The notes beneath the pieces are model-generated. The model saw only the letters and a program-made list of their open reading frames with translations. It had not been told where the DNA came from and searched no databases. 45,903 bases of DNA from an uncultured Eubacteriales bacterium (GTDB lineage Bacteria > Bacillota > Clostridia > Oscillospirales > CAG-382), in assembly GCA_900548115.1 (NCBI GenBank), contig URJL01000014.1, positions 1 to 45,903 of the forward strand, read 5' to 3'. Below, piece by piece: positions 34,614 through 41,945 of this stretch (position 1 is its first letter; the number at the start of each line of letters is the position of its first letter). Both the position numbers and the translations under genes were made by a program.

Positions 34614-35513
34614 TTATCCGTCGGTCATGTTTTTTCGGAAATGCAGCGGGGGGACACCCTTATAACGGCGAAACTCCGAAATGAAGTGCGAAACGCTCGA
34701 ATAACCGCAGCGAATGGCGATCTCGGTGACGGGAAGATCGCTTGCCAACAGCATGTTTTCGGCGTGGGACATGCGGCAGTCGAAAAGATATTGCTTAAAG
34801 GAGCGCCCTGTCACCTGCGAAAAGCGCTTGGCGTAATAGCTGTAGCTCATGTGCAGTTTTTCGGCGCAGTCGAGCGGACTCAGCGCCTCGGCAAAGTGGT
34901 CGTCGATGTAGAGAAGGCTCTCGTAAATCTGCTTGACCAGCGCTTCGTCGGGAAGCGCTTTTTTCGCATCGGGCAACTCACCGCGCAGCTCGTTTTGCAA
35001 AAGCGAGGTCAAAAGATCCGCCGTTTTGGCGCGCAGACGCGGATAGCGAAGCGATGAAAGATCGTGCTTGTCGTGTTGTGCGACGCTGAGCGGAAGCATG
35101 GCGTCGAGAATGTTCCTCGTCTCGCCGCAAAGCAAGGGAGCGGACAGCACCGTTGTGTTGCCGTCGTGCGCCGAAAGAAAACTCATGGGATAACGCGCGT
35201 CCAGCCCCGAGAAAGCAGAAAATACAAGCGATGGATGAATCATGAGAACATGATACAAAGAGGAATCCTCCGATGCGAGCGAAACGGCATGGACCGTGTT
35301 TCCGCGAAAAATCGCAAGATCACCCGCGCGCGCCTCTTTGTATTCGTTCCCTGCGCGGATCAAACAGGAGCCCGAAACAAAATACAGCATTTCGACCGCC
35401 GGGTGCATATGCGCGGGCGTGCCGCGTCCGTCGGGCGGGACCGTAATGGGAAAGAGATCGATCTGTAAATGGGAAAGAGTGGGCGACGCCGGTTCCAAAA
35501 AATAGTCCGTCAT
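34614..35513 (-). CDS. AraC-family transcriptional regulator
   Basis: 299 residues. N-terminal cupin-type sensor (about 1-140) with HMHPAVEMLYFVSGSC and GDLAIFRGNTVHAV; C-terminal pair of helix-turn-helix motifs (about 205-299) with AEKLHMSYSYYAKRFSQVTG and VTEIAIRCGYSSVSHFISEFRRYKGVPPLHFRK. Divergent to the Gfo/Idh/MocA gene, with shared repeat-rich spacing DNA, so it probably controls that gene and itself in response to a sugar derivative. GGAGG is before the ATG. Confidence 0.93.
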   Translation of the reverse strand: MTDYFLEPASPTLSHLQIDLFPITVPPDGRGTPAHMHPAVEMLYFVSGSCLIRAGNEYKEARAGDLAIFRGNTVHAVSLASEDSSLYHVLMIHPSLVFSAFSGLDARYPMSFLSAHDGNTTVLSAPLLCGETRNILDAMLPLSVAQHDKHDLSSLRYPRLRAKTADLLTSLLQNELRGELPDAKKALPDEALVKQIYESLLYIDDHFAEALSPLDCAEKLHMSYSYYAKRFSQVTGRSFKQYLFDCRMSHAENMLLASDLPVTEIAIRCGYSSVSHFISEFRRYKGVPPLHFRKNMTDG

Positions 35514-35551
35514 TTTTCTTCCTCCGAGAAAATAAAATGCAAGAGAATAGA

Positions 35552-35690
35552 TTTCCGATATTTTCCGATAGAATTATTATAGCAGACCTTTTGTCGGAAT
35601 GCTATAATGAAAAAAGAAAAAGTTCGTATTTTTCGTTCATATTTTGAAATATTCCGACAAATTCGCACGTTTTGGCTTTGTCGGTATAAC
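35552..35690. promoter_or_regulatory. divergent control region between AraC and oxidoreductase genes
   Basis: ATTATAGCA (35576-35584) and TGCTATAAT (35600-35608) are a perfect inverted repeat, that is, two facing extended -10 boxes. TTTGTCGGAAT (35590-35600) recurs inverted as ATTCCGACAAA (35651-35661) and as TTTGTCGG at 35677-35684; TTTCCGATA is doubled at 35552-35569. Neither -35 is good, fitting activator dependence. The repeats are likely AraC-regulator sites. Confidence 0.7.
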
Positions 35691-35707
35691 ATCAAGGAGG
35701 AATCATC

Positions 35708-36793
35708 ATGGAAAGAATTGTGAATGTCGGCATCATCGGCTGCGGCGGTATTGCCAACGGCAAGCACATGCCCTCGCTCAAGAAAATCGAAAACGTCCGT
35801 ATGGTCGCTTTTTGCGATATTATCCCCGAAAAGGCGCAGAAAGCAAAGGAAAAGTTCGGAACGCCCGACGCCAAGGTTTATACCGATTATAAAGAGCTTC
35901 TGAAGGATCCTTCCATCGAAGTGGTACACGTCTGCACGCCGAACAAGGAACACGCCGAGATCTCCATCGACGCGCTTCACGCCGGTAAGCATGTCATGTG
36001 CGAAAAGCCGATGGCAAAGACAGTCGCCGACGCAAAGCGCATGGTTGAAGCGGCAAAGGAATCGGGCAAGAAGCTTTCGATCGGCTACCAGAGCCGCTCG
36101 CAGGCGGAAGCCATCCACGCAAAGAAGTACATCGAAGAAGGAAACCTCGGCGAGATCTATTATGCCAACTGCTACGCGGTTCGCCGCCGCGGAACGCCCA
36201 ACTGGGGTGTGTTCCTCAACGAGGAAGAACAGGGCGGCGGTCCCGTTCTCGATATCGCGACCCACTCGCTCGACCTTACGCTTTATCTCATGAACAACTA
36301 TGAGCCGAAGATGGTCGTCGGCAAGACTCACAAGAAGCTTGAACATCCCGAGGACGGAAACGCTTGGGGCGACAACGGCGTCAGCACAACGCCTCTCGAA
36401 GAGTCTGCCTGCGCCTTCATCCTTATGAAAAACGGCGCGACCATTCTGCTCGAGACCGCATGGGCGCTCAACCACGACAAGGCGCACGATGCGGCAAGCT
36501 GCCGTCTGTGCGGAAGCCGTGAGGGACTTTCGATCCTCGACGACAAGCTTGTAATCAACAAGGTGCGCTACGGTCACATGGTCGAGGAATATGTCAATAC
36601 CTCCAACGCCGGCGTTGATTTCTTCACGGGAAATTCGAGCGACTGCTGTGAGGTCGACGCCCGCCAGTGGATCAATGCGATCGTGAACGATACCGATCCT
36701 GTCGTGCTTCCCGAGCAGGCATTTGTCGTTTCGCAGATACTCGAAGCGATCTACACCTCCTCGGCAACCGGAAAACCCGTTTATTTTGACTGA
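35708..36793 (+). CDS. Gfo/Idh/MocA-family oxidoreductase
   Basis: 361 residues. NAD(P)-dependent sugar or inositol dehydrogenase family. Rossmann opening VGIIGCGGIANGKH (7-20), then CTPNKEHAEISIDALHAGKHVMCEKPMAKT with the catalytic-lysine CEKP motif (about 76-107), and DIATHSLDLTLYLM with its conserved His in the second domain. The exact substrate is not deducible. AAGGAGG precedes the ATG. Divergent to an AraC regulator and 700 bases from the fucose-isomerase pair. Confidence 0.93.
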   Translation: MERIVNVGIIGCGGIANGKHMPSLKKIENVRMVAFCDIIPEKAQKAKEKFGTPDAKVYTDYKELLKDPSIEVVHVCTPNKEHAEISIDALHAGKHVMCEKPMAKTVADAKRMVEAAKESGKKLSIGYQSRSQAEAIHAKKYIEEGNLGEIYYANCYAVRRRGTPNWGVFLNEEEQGGGPVLDIATHSLDLTLYLMNNYEPKMVVGKTHKKLEHPEDGNAWGDNGVSTTPLEESACAFILMKNGATILLETAWALNHDKAHDAASCRLCGSREGLSILDDKLVINKVRYGHMVEEYVNTSNAGVDFFTGNSSDCCEVDARQWINAIVNDTDPVVLPEQAFVVSQILEAIYTSSATGKPVYFD

Positions 36794-36821
36794 TTCTTAT
36801 TCTTTCTGAAAGAAAAAGGGG

Positions 36822-36860
36822 CTGCGGCAAAGCGTTTTCTCGCTTTGCCGCAGTACTTTT
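36822..36860. terminator. bidirectional terminator
   Basis: CTGCGGCAAAGCG/CGCTTTGCCGCAG, 13 perfect pairs (36822-36853), with TACTTTTTT on plus and CCCCTTTTTC on minus. Shared by the convergent oxidoreductase and second AraC gene. Confidence 0.93.
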
Positions 36861-37727
36861 TTATATGCTTCCGTCCCGATCCTTTGTCCGCTGTTTCCGA
36901 AACTTTCCGGGAGAGACGCCTTTTTCGTTTTTGAATTGCTTGATAAAATAGCTCAGATCGTTAAAGCCGCAGGCATAGGCGATCTGCGTGACGGATTCGT
37001 CGGTGTTGACGAGCATTTTGACCGCCGTCGTGAGACGGTAATAATTGAGATATTCCATCGGACTGCGCTTGGTCATGCTGCGAAAACAGCTGCAAAAATA
37101 TTGCGGCGACATGTCGCACGCCTGCGCCATTCGGGCGAGAGTCAACTCCTCATGATAGGACGAACGGATCAGAGTAAGCGCCTTCTTCAGCCGCGCCGTG
37201 TTTTCGTCGACCGCCTGCGCCGGGTCGGTCTTTTTTGTCTTTTTGTTCCGATAGAGCGTCCCGTAAAGGCGATAAAGAGCGGAAATTACGTCAAAGCGCG
37301 TACCCGCGCTTTCCTCGAATGCCTCCATTGACTCAAAAAGCGCATGAATGTCCCGCAGGACCTCCGCGTCCCGCTCGGCATCGGGCAAAAGGACGCGCTG
37401 ACCCGACAAAAGCCCGTTCAAAAAATCGCGGCAATCGGGCTGGGACGGAATAAACCCGCCGATATCCCACACAACGCACTGATAGCGGCAATTCTTCGGG
37501 TGCGCAGCGTGCAGTGTATCGCACCCGACCAAGACCGCGTCGCCCGAGCACAGCTCCCGCTCGTTTTTTCCGACCGTCACCGAAAGCGTGCCCTCCAGAA
37601 CGCGGATGGCTTCAAGCTCGCGGTGCCAATGATGAACCATTTCGTATTTTGCGCTGTTTTTGTCGAGCCGATAAAGCTCGATCGGAAAATCCGCCGTTCC
37701 GTGTTGCTTCAGTTCGTTAAATCCCAT
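36861..37727 (-). CDS. AraC-family transcriptional regulator
   Basis: 288 residues. Cupin sensor domain (about 15-110: MVHHWHRELEAIRVLEGTLSV, GDAVLVGCDTLHAA) and double helix-turn-helix end (about 190-285: LARMAQACDMSPQYFCSCFRSMTKRSPMEYLNYYRLTTAVKML, QIAYACGFNDLSYFIKQFKNEKGVSPGKFRK). Divergent to fucI, so the likely inducer-sensing activator of it. GAGGAA precedes the ATG. Confidence 0.93.
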   Translation of the reverse strand: MGFNELKQHGTADFPIELYRLDKNSAKYEMVHHWHRELEAIRVLEGTLSVTVGKNERELCSGDAVLVGCDTLHAAHPKNCRYQCVVWDIGGFIPSQPDCRDFLNGLLSGQRVLLPDAERDAEVLRDIHALFESMEAFEESAGTRFDVISALYRLYGTLYRNKKTKKTDPAQAVDENTARLKKALTLIRSSYHEELTLARMAQACDMSPQYFCSCFRSMTKRSPMEYLNYYRLTTAVKMLVNTDESVTQIAYACGFNDLSYFIKQFKNEKGVSPGKFRKQRTKDRDGSI

Positions 37728-37768
37728 ACTTTTTTCCTCAAAATCGGAATATTCTTATACTTTTCGTT

Positions 37769-37807
37769 ATTATAACACAAGAATTGTGCGAAAATCAAGT
37801 ATATAAT
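37769..37807. promoter_or_regulatory. overlapping divergent promoters of AraC gene and fucI
   Basis: Minus: TTGATT (37793-37798), 18-bp spacer, TATAAT (37769-37774). Plus: TATAAT (37802-37807) without a fair -35. The two overlap, and CACAA-GAA-TTGTG (37776-37788) is a small palindrome in between. Binding by the regulator could switch one for the other. Confidence 0.65.
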
Positions 37808-37878
37808 AAGAAATGAAGAGGATTCCCGCCGTGCGGAGATCACAAAATTTATAAAAAATCTCGGGAGGTTTTAACACT

Positions 37879-39681
37879 ATGGCAAAGTCAAGACTGATCG
37901 GCGCATATCCCGTTATCGGCATCCGTCCTACGATCGACGGCCGCCGCGGACCGCTGAGGGTTCGCGAGTCGCTCGAGGAGCAGACCATGAACATGGCGCG
38001 CAGCGCCGCCGAGCTGATCCGCCGGAACGTTTTTTACACCAACGGCGAACCGTGTGAGGTCATCCTCGCCGACACGACCATCGGACGCGTTGCGGAGGCT
38101 GCCGCCTGTGCCGAAAAATTCAAAAGAGCCGGCGTTGACATAACGCTGACCGTGACGCCCTGCTGGTGCTACGGCTCGGAAACAATGGACATGGATCCCA
38201 TGACGATAAAAGGCGTTTGGGGCTTTAACGGAACCGAGCGCCCCGGCGCGGTATATCTTGCAAGCGTTTTGGCGTCCCATGCGCAGAAAGGGCTTCCCGC
38301 TTTCGGCATTTACGGTCACGATGTGCAGAATGCCGACGACACGTCTATCCCGGACGATGTTGCCGAAAAGATCCTTCGTTTTGCCCGTGCCGCCGTCGCT
38401 GCCGCGACCATGCGCGGAAAATCCTATTTGCAGATCGGTTCGGTCACGATGGGCATCGCGGGTTCGATCGTAAGCCCCGAGTTTTTCGAAGAATATCTCG
38501 GAATGCGCGTCGAGTCGGTTGACGAGGTGGAAATTATCCGCCGCATGACCGAGGGAATTTACGACCACAACGAATACGAAAAAGCGCTCGCATGGGTCAA
38601 GAAAAATTGCCCCGAGGGCTTTGACAAGAACCCCGATTTTGTAAAAGAGAGCGACGAAAAGAAGAAGCAGTCGTGGGAATTCATCGTCAAGATGATGTGC
38701 ATCATCAAGGATCTTTACAACGGAAACCAAAATCTTCCCGCGGGCAGCGAGGAGGAGGCGGTCGGTCACAATGCCATTGCGGGCGGCTTCCAGGGTCAGC
38801 GCCAGTGGACCGATTTTTATCCCAACTGCGATTTTCCCGAGGCTATGCTGAATTCCTCCTTTGACTGGAACGGCGCGCGCGAGCCGTATATTCTGGCGAC
38901 CGAAAACGACACGCTCAACGGCGTTTGCATGCTGTTTTCCAAATTGCTCACCGGAACGGCACAGATCTTTGCCGATGTGCGCACCTATTGGAGCGCCGAC
39001 GCGGTAAAACGCGCGGCGGGATACGACATTGAGGGCAAGGCAAAGGACGCCGGCGGTTTTATTCATCTGATCAATTCGGGCGCGGCTTGTCTCGATGCCT
39101 GCGGCGAGGCAAAGAACGAAAACGGAAACGGCGTAATAAAGCCGTTTTGGAAGATGACCGAAAAGGACATGGATGCGTGCCTGCGCGCGACCGAATGGTG
39201 TGCGGCAGACAAAGGCTATTTCCGCGGCGGCGGATTTTCGTCGCGCTTTTTAACCCGTGCCGAGATGCCTGTCACCATGCTTCGCCTGAATCTCGTGAAG
39301 GGGCTCGGACCGGTTATGCAGATCGCCGAAGGATGGACGGTAAATCTTCCCGACGAGGTGTCGGACATTCTGTGGAAGCGCACCGACTACACCTGGCCGT
39401 GTACCTGGTTTGCACCGCGTATTATGGGCAAGGGCGCGTTTACGAGCGCATACGATGTGATGAATCATTGGGGCGCCAATCACGGTGCGATCAGCTACGG
39501 ACATATCGGCGCGGACATCATCACACTTTGCTCAATCCTGCGCATTCCCGTTTGTATGCACAACGTTCCCGAACAGGATATTTTCCGCCCGTCTTCGTGG
39601 AATGCTTTCGGCATGGACATCGAAGGTCAGGATTACCGCGCCTGCGGCGCATACGGTCCGATGTATCGGAACATACGATAA
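37879..39681 (+). CDS. fucI: L-fucose isomerase
   Basis: 600 residues, close to the usual ~590. Converts L-fucose to L-fuculose (and D-arabinose to D-ribulose) with Mn2+. Family blocks: IGIRPTIDGRRGPLRVR at the start, DTTIGRVAEAAACAEKF, HNAIAGGFQGQRQWTDFYP, FDWNGAREPYILATENDTLNG, and GHIGADIITLCSILRIPVCMHNVPEQD. The Glu in FPEAMLN, Asp in ATENDTLN and His in CMHNVPE are the probable metal ligands. GGGAGG lies 10 bases upstream of the ATG. No fucK or fucA follows, so the rest of the pathway is elsewhere. Confidence 0.95.
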   Translation: MAKSRLIGAYPVIGIRPTIDGRRGPLRVRESLEEQTMNMARSAAELIRRNVFYTNGEPCEVILADTTIGRVAEAAACAEKFKRAGVDITLTVTPCWCYGSETMDMDPMTIKGVWGFNGTERPGAVYLASVLASHAQKGLPAFGIYGHDVQNADDTSIPDDVAEKILRFARAAVAAATMRGKSYLQIGSVTMGIAGSIVSPEFFEEYLGMRVESVDEVEIIRRMTEGIYDHNEYEKALAWVKKNCPEGFDKNPDFVKESDEKKKQSWEFIVKMMCIIKDLYNGNQNLPAGSEEEAVGHNAIAGGFQGQRQWTDFYPNCDFPEAMLNSSFDWNGAREPYILATENDTLNGVCMLFSKLLTGTAQIFADVRTYWSADAVKRAAGYDIEGKAKDAGGFIHLINSGAACLDACGEAKNENGNGVIKPFWKMTEKDMDACLRATEWCAADKGYFRGGGFSSRFLTRAEMPVTMLRLNLVKGLGPVMQIAEGWTVNLPDEVSDILWKRTDYTWPCTWFAPRIMGKGAFTSAYDVMNHWGANHGAISYGHIGADIITLCSILRIPVCMHNVPEQDIFRPSSWNAFGMDIEGQDYRACGAYGPMYRNIR

Positions 39682-39699
39682 TGTTTACTTTGCGAAACA

Positions 39700-39740
39700 A
39701 AAAAAGGCTGCGCCCCGACTTTTGTCGGGGCGCAATTTTT
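39700..39740. terminator. bidirectional terminator
   Basis: TGCGCCCCGAC/GTCGGGGCGCA, 11 perfect pairs with a TTTT loop (39709-39734), A-run before and ATTTTTATA after. It ends fucI and the convergent methyltransferase gene. Confidence 0.93.
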
Positions 39741-41082
39741 ATATTCTCAGACCCTTCGGGTAGTGGTTTTTTAAATATCCGTCCACAATTTTTGCTCCGC
39801 CGAGCGCGATGCCGTCGACCGTTACGACGCAAAATCCGTCGGGGAGGGAACAGGAAAAGCCTTCGCCGTGAAGATAGCGTTTTATTTCGTCCGAATCGGA
39901 AGAAAAGTCGGCTTTTCGAAGAAAATCTTTTCCGAACGCCGAGAAAAATTGGTGGTGCGGCACGATCCGCCCCGCCTTGTATTCCCCGAGCTTTACACCG
40001 CAGGAAAAAACATGCCGCGCGGGCGCGCACATGCCGTCGGGCAGGATCAAAATGTTTTCGCCGCTTGCAAAAAGAGAAAGCTCCGCGTGACTTAACGTAT
40101 CCTTTAAAAAGGCGCACGCCGCCTTGCTTTCGTCTTTGGTGAGGGCGCGGAGCGGGCTTTTGACGTTTATTGACTTTTCTTCCCGCAGTCCGCCGCGGCG
40201 CAAAAGAGCGAAAAACTGCCCCTCGCCCCCGCTTATGTGGGGATAAAACCGCCGCACGAGAGAAGGATCAAAATTCCGACAGGCGGGCGCGTAGCCCGGA
40301 AGCGAAACATCGTCGAAGCAGTTTCCCGGCGCGCAAAGCGAAAAATCGGGATTTTTTTCCAGAAAATCCGAAATGTTTTCTTCGTTTTCCTCGGGCGAGT
40401 AGGTGCAGGTGGAATAGAGAAGATAGCCGCCGGGGCAGACGCAGTTTTTGACGTGCGACAGAATGTCCCGCTGGCGCGCGGCGCAGAGCGCGACGTTTTC
40501 TTCGCTCCACATCTCGACGGCGTCCTCACTTTTGCGAAACATTCCCTCGCCCGAGCAGGGCGCGTCGCACAAAACGACCGAAAAAGCCTCGGGAAAGCTT
40601 TTTTCGAGAAATTCCGCGTCGGAATTCAAGCACAGGACGTTTCGGAATCCGAGCCGCTCGATGTTGCCGACCAGTGTTTTGCAGCGGTTCGGAACGATCT
40701 CGTTTGAAACGATCATCGGGGAATCGCAAAAAAGGCGCGCAAGCTGGCTTGTTTTGCCGCCCGGGCTTGCGCAGACGTCCAAAACGCGCGCGTCGGTCGG
40801 AAGTCTTCCGGCAAGCGAGGCGACGGGCGCCATGGCGGACGGCTCCTGAATGTAATAAGCGCCCGCATGATGGAGCGGGTGACTGCCCGGCTTTTCCGCC
40901 GAAAAATACCGCCCGTCGGCGTAGTAGGAAATCGGCTCGGTCGGGAAGGGAAGAGAGACGTCTCCTTTGGTTCGGTTGAGCTGAAGAGCGTTTTTTCGCG
41001 GAAGCGAAAAGCTCTCTTCGTAGCCCTCGAAACGGTCGCCGAGGATGCGTTTCATTCTTGCAAGAAACGAAGGGGATAACAT
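39739..41082 (-). CDS. RsmF-like rRNA (cytosine-5) methyltransferase
   Basis: 447 residues. NOL1/NOP2/Sun-type m5C methyltransferase using SAM. The SAM-binding VCASPGGKTSQLA, the DAPCSGEGMFRK and STCTYSPEENE motifs carry the two catalytic cysteines (PC and TC). HHAGAYYIQEPSAMAP is the usual motif before them. A C-terminal domain of about 150 residues, as in YebU/RsmF, follows and ends in a PUA-like part (VDGIALGGAKIVDGYLKNHYPKGLR). GAGG precedes the ATG. Confidence 0.93.
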   Translation of the reverse strand: MLSPSFLARMKRILGDRFEGYEESFSLPRKNALQLNRTKGDVSLPFPTEPISYYADGRYFSAEKPGSHPLHHAGAYYIQEPSAMAPVASLAGRLPTDARVLDVCASPGGKTSQLARLFCDSPMIVSNEIVPNRCKTLVGNIERLGFRNVLCLNSDAEFLEKSFPEAFSVVLCDAPCSGEGMFRKSEDAVEMWSEENVALCAARQRDILSHVKNCVCPGGYLLYSTCTYSPEENEENISDFLEKNPDFSLCAPGNCFDDVSLPGYAPACRNFDPSLVRRFYPHISGGEGQFFALLRRGGLREEKSINVKSPLRALTKDESKAACAFLKDTLSHAELSLFASGENILILPDGMCAPARHVFSCGVKLGEYKAGRIVPHHQFFSAFGKDFLRKADFSSDSDEIKRYLHGEGFSCSLPDGFCVVTVDGIALGGAKIVDGYLKNHYPKGLRI

Positions 41083-41149
41083 GCGCTGACCTCACTCTGT
41101 CCGAATGGATTATTTCTTCAAAAGATAAAACGGACACTTTTCTGTTTCC

Positions 41150-41178
41150 ATTATACCATTTTTTGCCGTCTCTTTCAA
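41150..41178 (-). promoter_or_regulatory. promoter of the rRNA methyltransferase gene
   Basis: Minus strand TTGAAA (41173-41178), 17-bp spacer, TATAAT (41150-41155). Confidence 0.85.
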
Positions 41179-41259
41179 CCGAAAAGAAAATTTTCCCGTG
41201 AAAAAAAGCATTTCAACGAAAAAAATCCCAAAAACCGCCTGTTTTTTCGGTCATTCCTA

Positions 41260-41288
41260 TTGAAATTTGCCGAAATTTGTTATATAAT
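41260..41288 (+). promoter_or_regulatory. promoter of the hydrogenase operon
   Basis: TTGAAA (41260-41265), 17-bp spacer, TATAAT (41283-41288). The leader is about 130 bases; apart from the Rex-like site I see only weak pairing (GTCC/GGAC around 41360-41382). Confidence 0.88.
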
Positions 41289-41307
41289 AAGTTAGTATGC
41301 GTGACAA

Positions 41308-41325
41308 TTGTTAAAAAACTATCAA
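41308..41325 (+). promoter_or_regulatory. Rex-like operator
   Basis: TTGTTAAAAAACTATCAA fits the clostridial Rex box (TTGTTAA-N4-TTAACAA) at 12 of 14 fixed bases. It starts about 13 bases after the predicted transcription start. Rex senses NADH/NAD+ and represses fermentation and hydrogenase genes in this class. Confidence 0.6.
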
Positions 41326-41427
41326 AGACTCACGGTATTTTCGTCAATCCCCCAAAATGTGTCCGATCGGGCTTTTTTGGACTGACGTATCAAAATAACG
41401 CGGCATGACCGCAATGGAGGAAACGCT

Positions 41428-41922
41428 ATGAAAAAAAAGCTGACAACGGTTGTTTTCAACGGTACAAAAGAGCAGGAAGAAAAACTGCGCGCCGTTATCG
41501 CTCAGTATCGCGGCACAAAGGGCGCGATGATGCCGGTACTTCAGAAGGCACAGGAGATCTACGGATACCTGCCGATCGAGGTACAGAAGATCATCGCGGA
41601 TGAAATGGGCACATCGCTCGAGGAAGTTTACGGAATCACGACTTTCTATTCGCAGTTTGCCCTCAACCCCAAGGGTCAGGTTGCCATCGCAGTCTGTCTC
41701 GGAACCGCCTGCTATGTTAAGGGCTCGCAGGATCTCATCGATCGCATCACGGTAAAACTCGGTCTTGTCCCCGGAAGCACAACGCCCGACGGAAAGTACT
41801 CGCTTGAAGCGACCCGCTGCATCGGCGCATGCGGTCTTGCACCGGTGCTCACCGTCAACGATGAAGTTTACGGGCGTCTCAAGAAAGAGGACGTGGACGG
41901 AATCCTTGCAAAATACGAATGA
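41428..41922 (+). CDS. hydC: bifurcating [FeFe]-hydrogenase subunit C (NuoE-like)
   Basis: 164 residues with the thioredoxin-like [2Fe-2S] fold of NuoE: Cys90, Cys95, Cys131 and Cys135. MPVLQKAQEIYGYLP and VYGITTFYSQF are family hallmarks. It is a small electron-carrier subunit of the complex that couples NADH and reduced ferredoxin to H2. GGAGG lies before ATG. Confidence 0.93.
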   Translation: MKKKLTTVVFNGTKEQEEKLRAVIAQYRGTKGAMMPVLQKAQEIYGYLPIEVQKIIADEMGTSLEEVYGITTFYSQFALNPKGQVAIAVCLGTACYVKGSQDLIDRITVKLGLVPGSTTPDGKYSLEATRCIGACGLAPVLTVNDEVYGRLKKEDVDGILAKYE

Positions 41923-41945
41923 TTACGGCAGGAGGTACATATTAA

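Noticed and set aside
41330..41400. Attenuator in the hydrogenase leader
   Set aside because: GTCC/GGAC around a T-run pairs over only four bases; no convincing stem.
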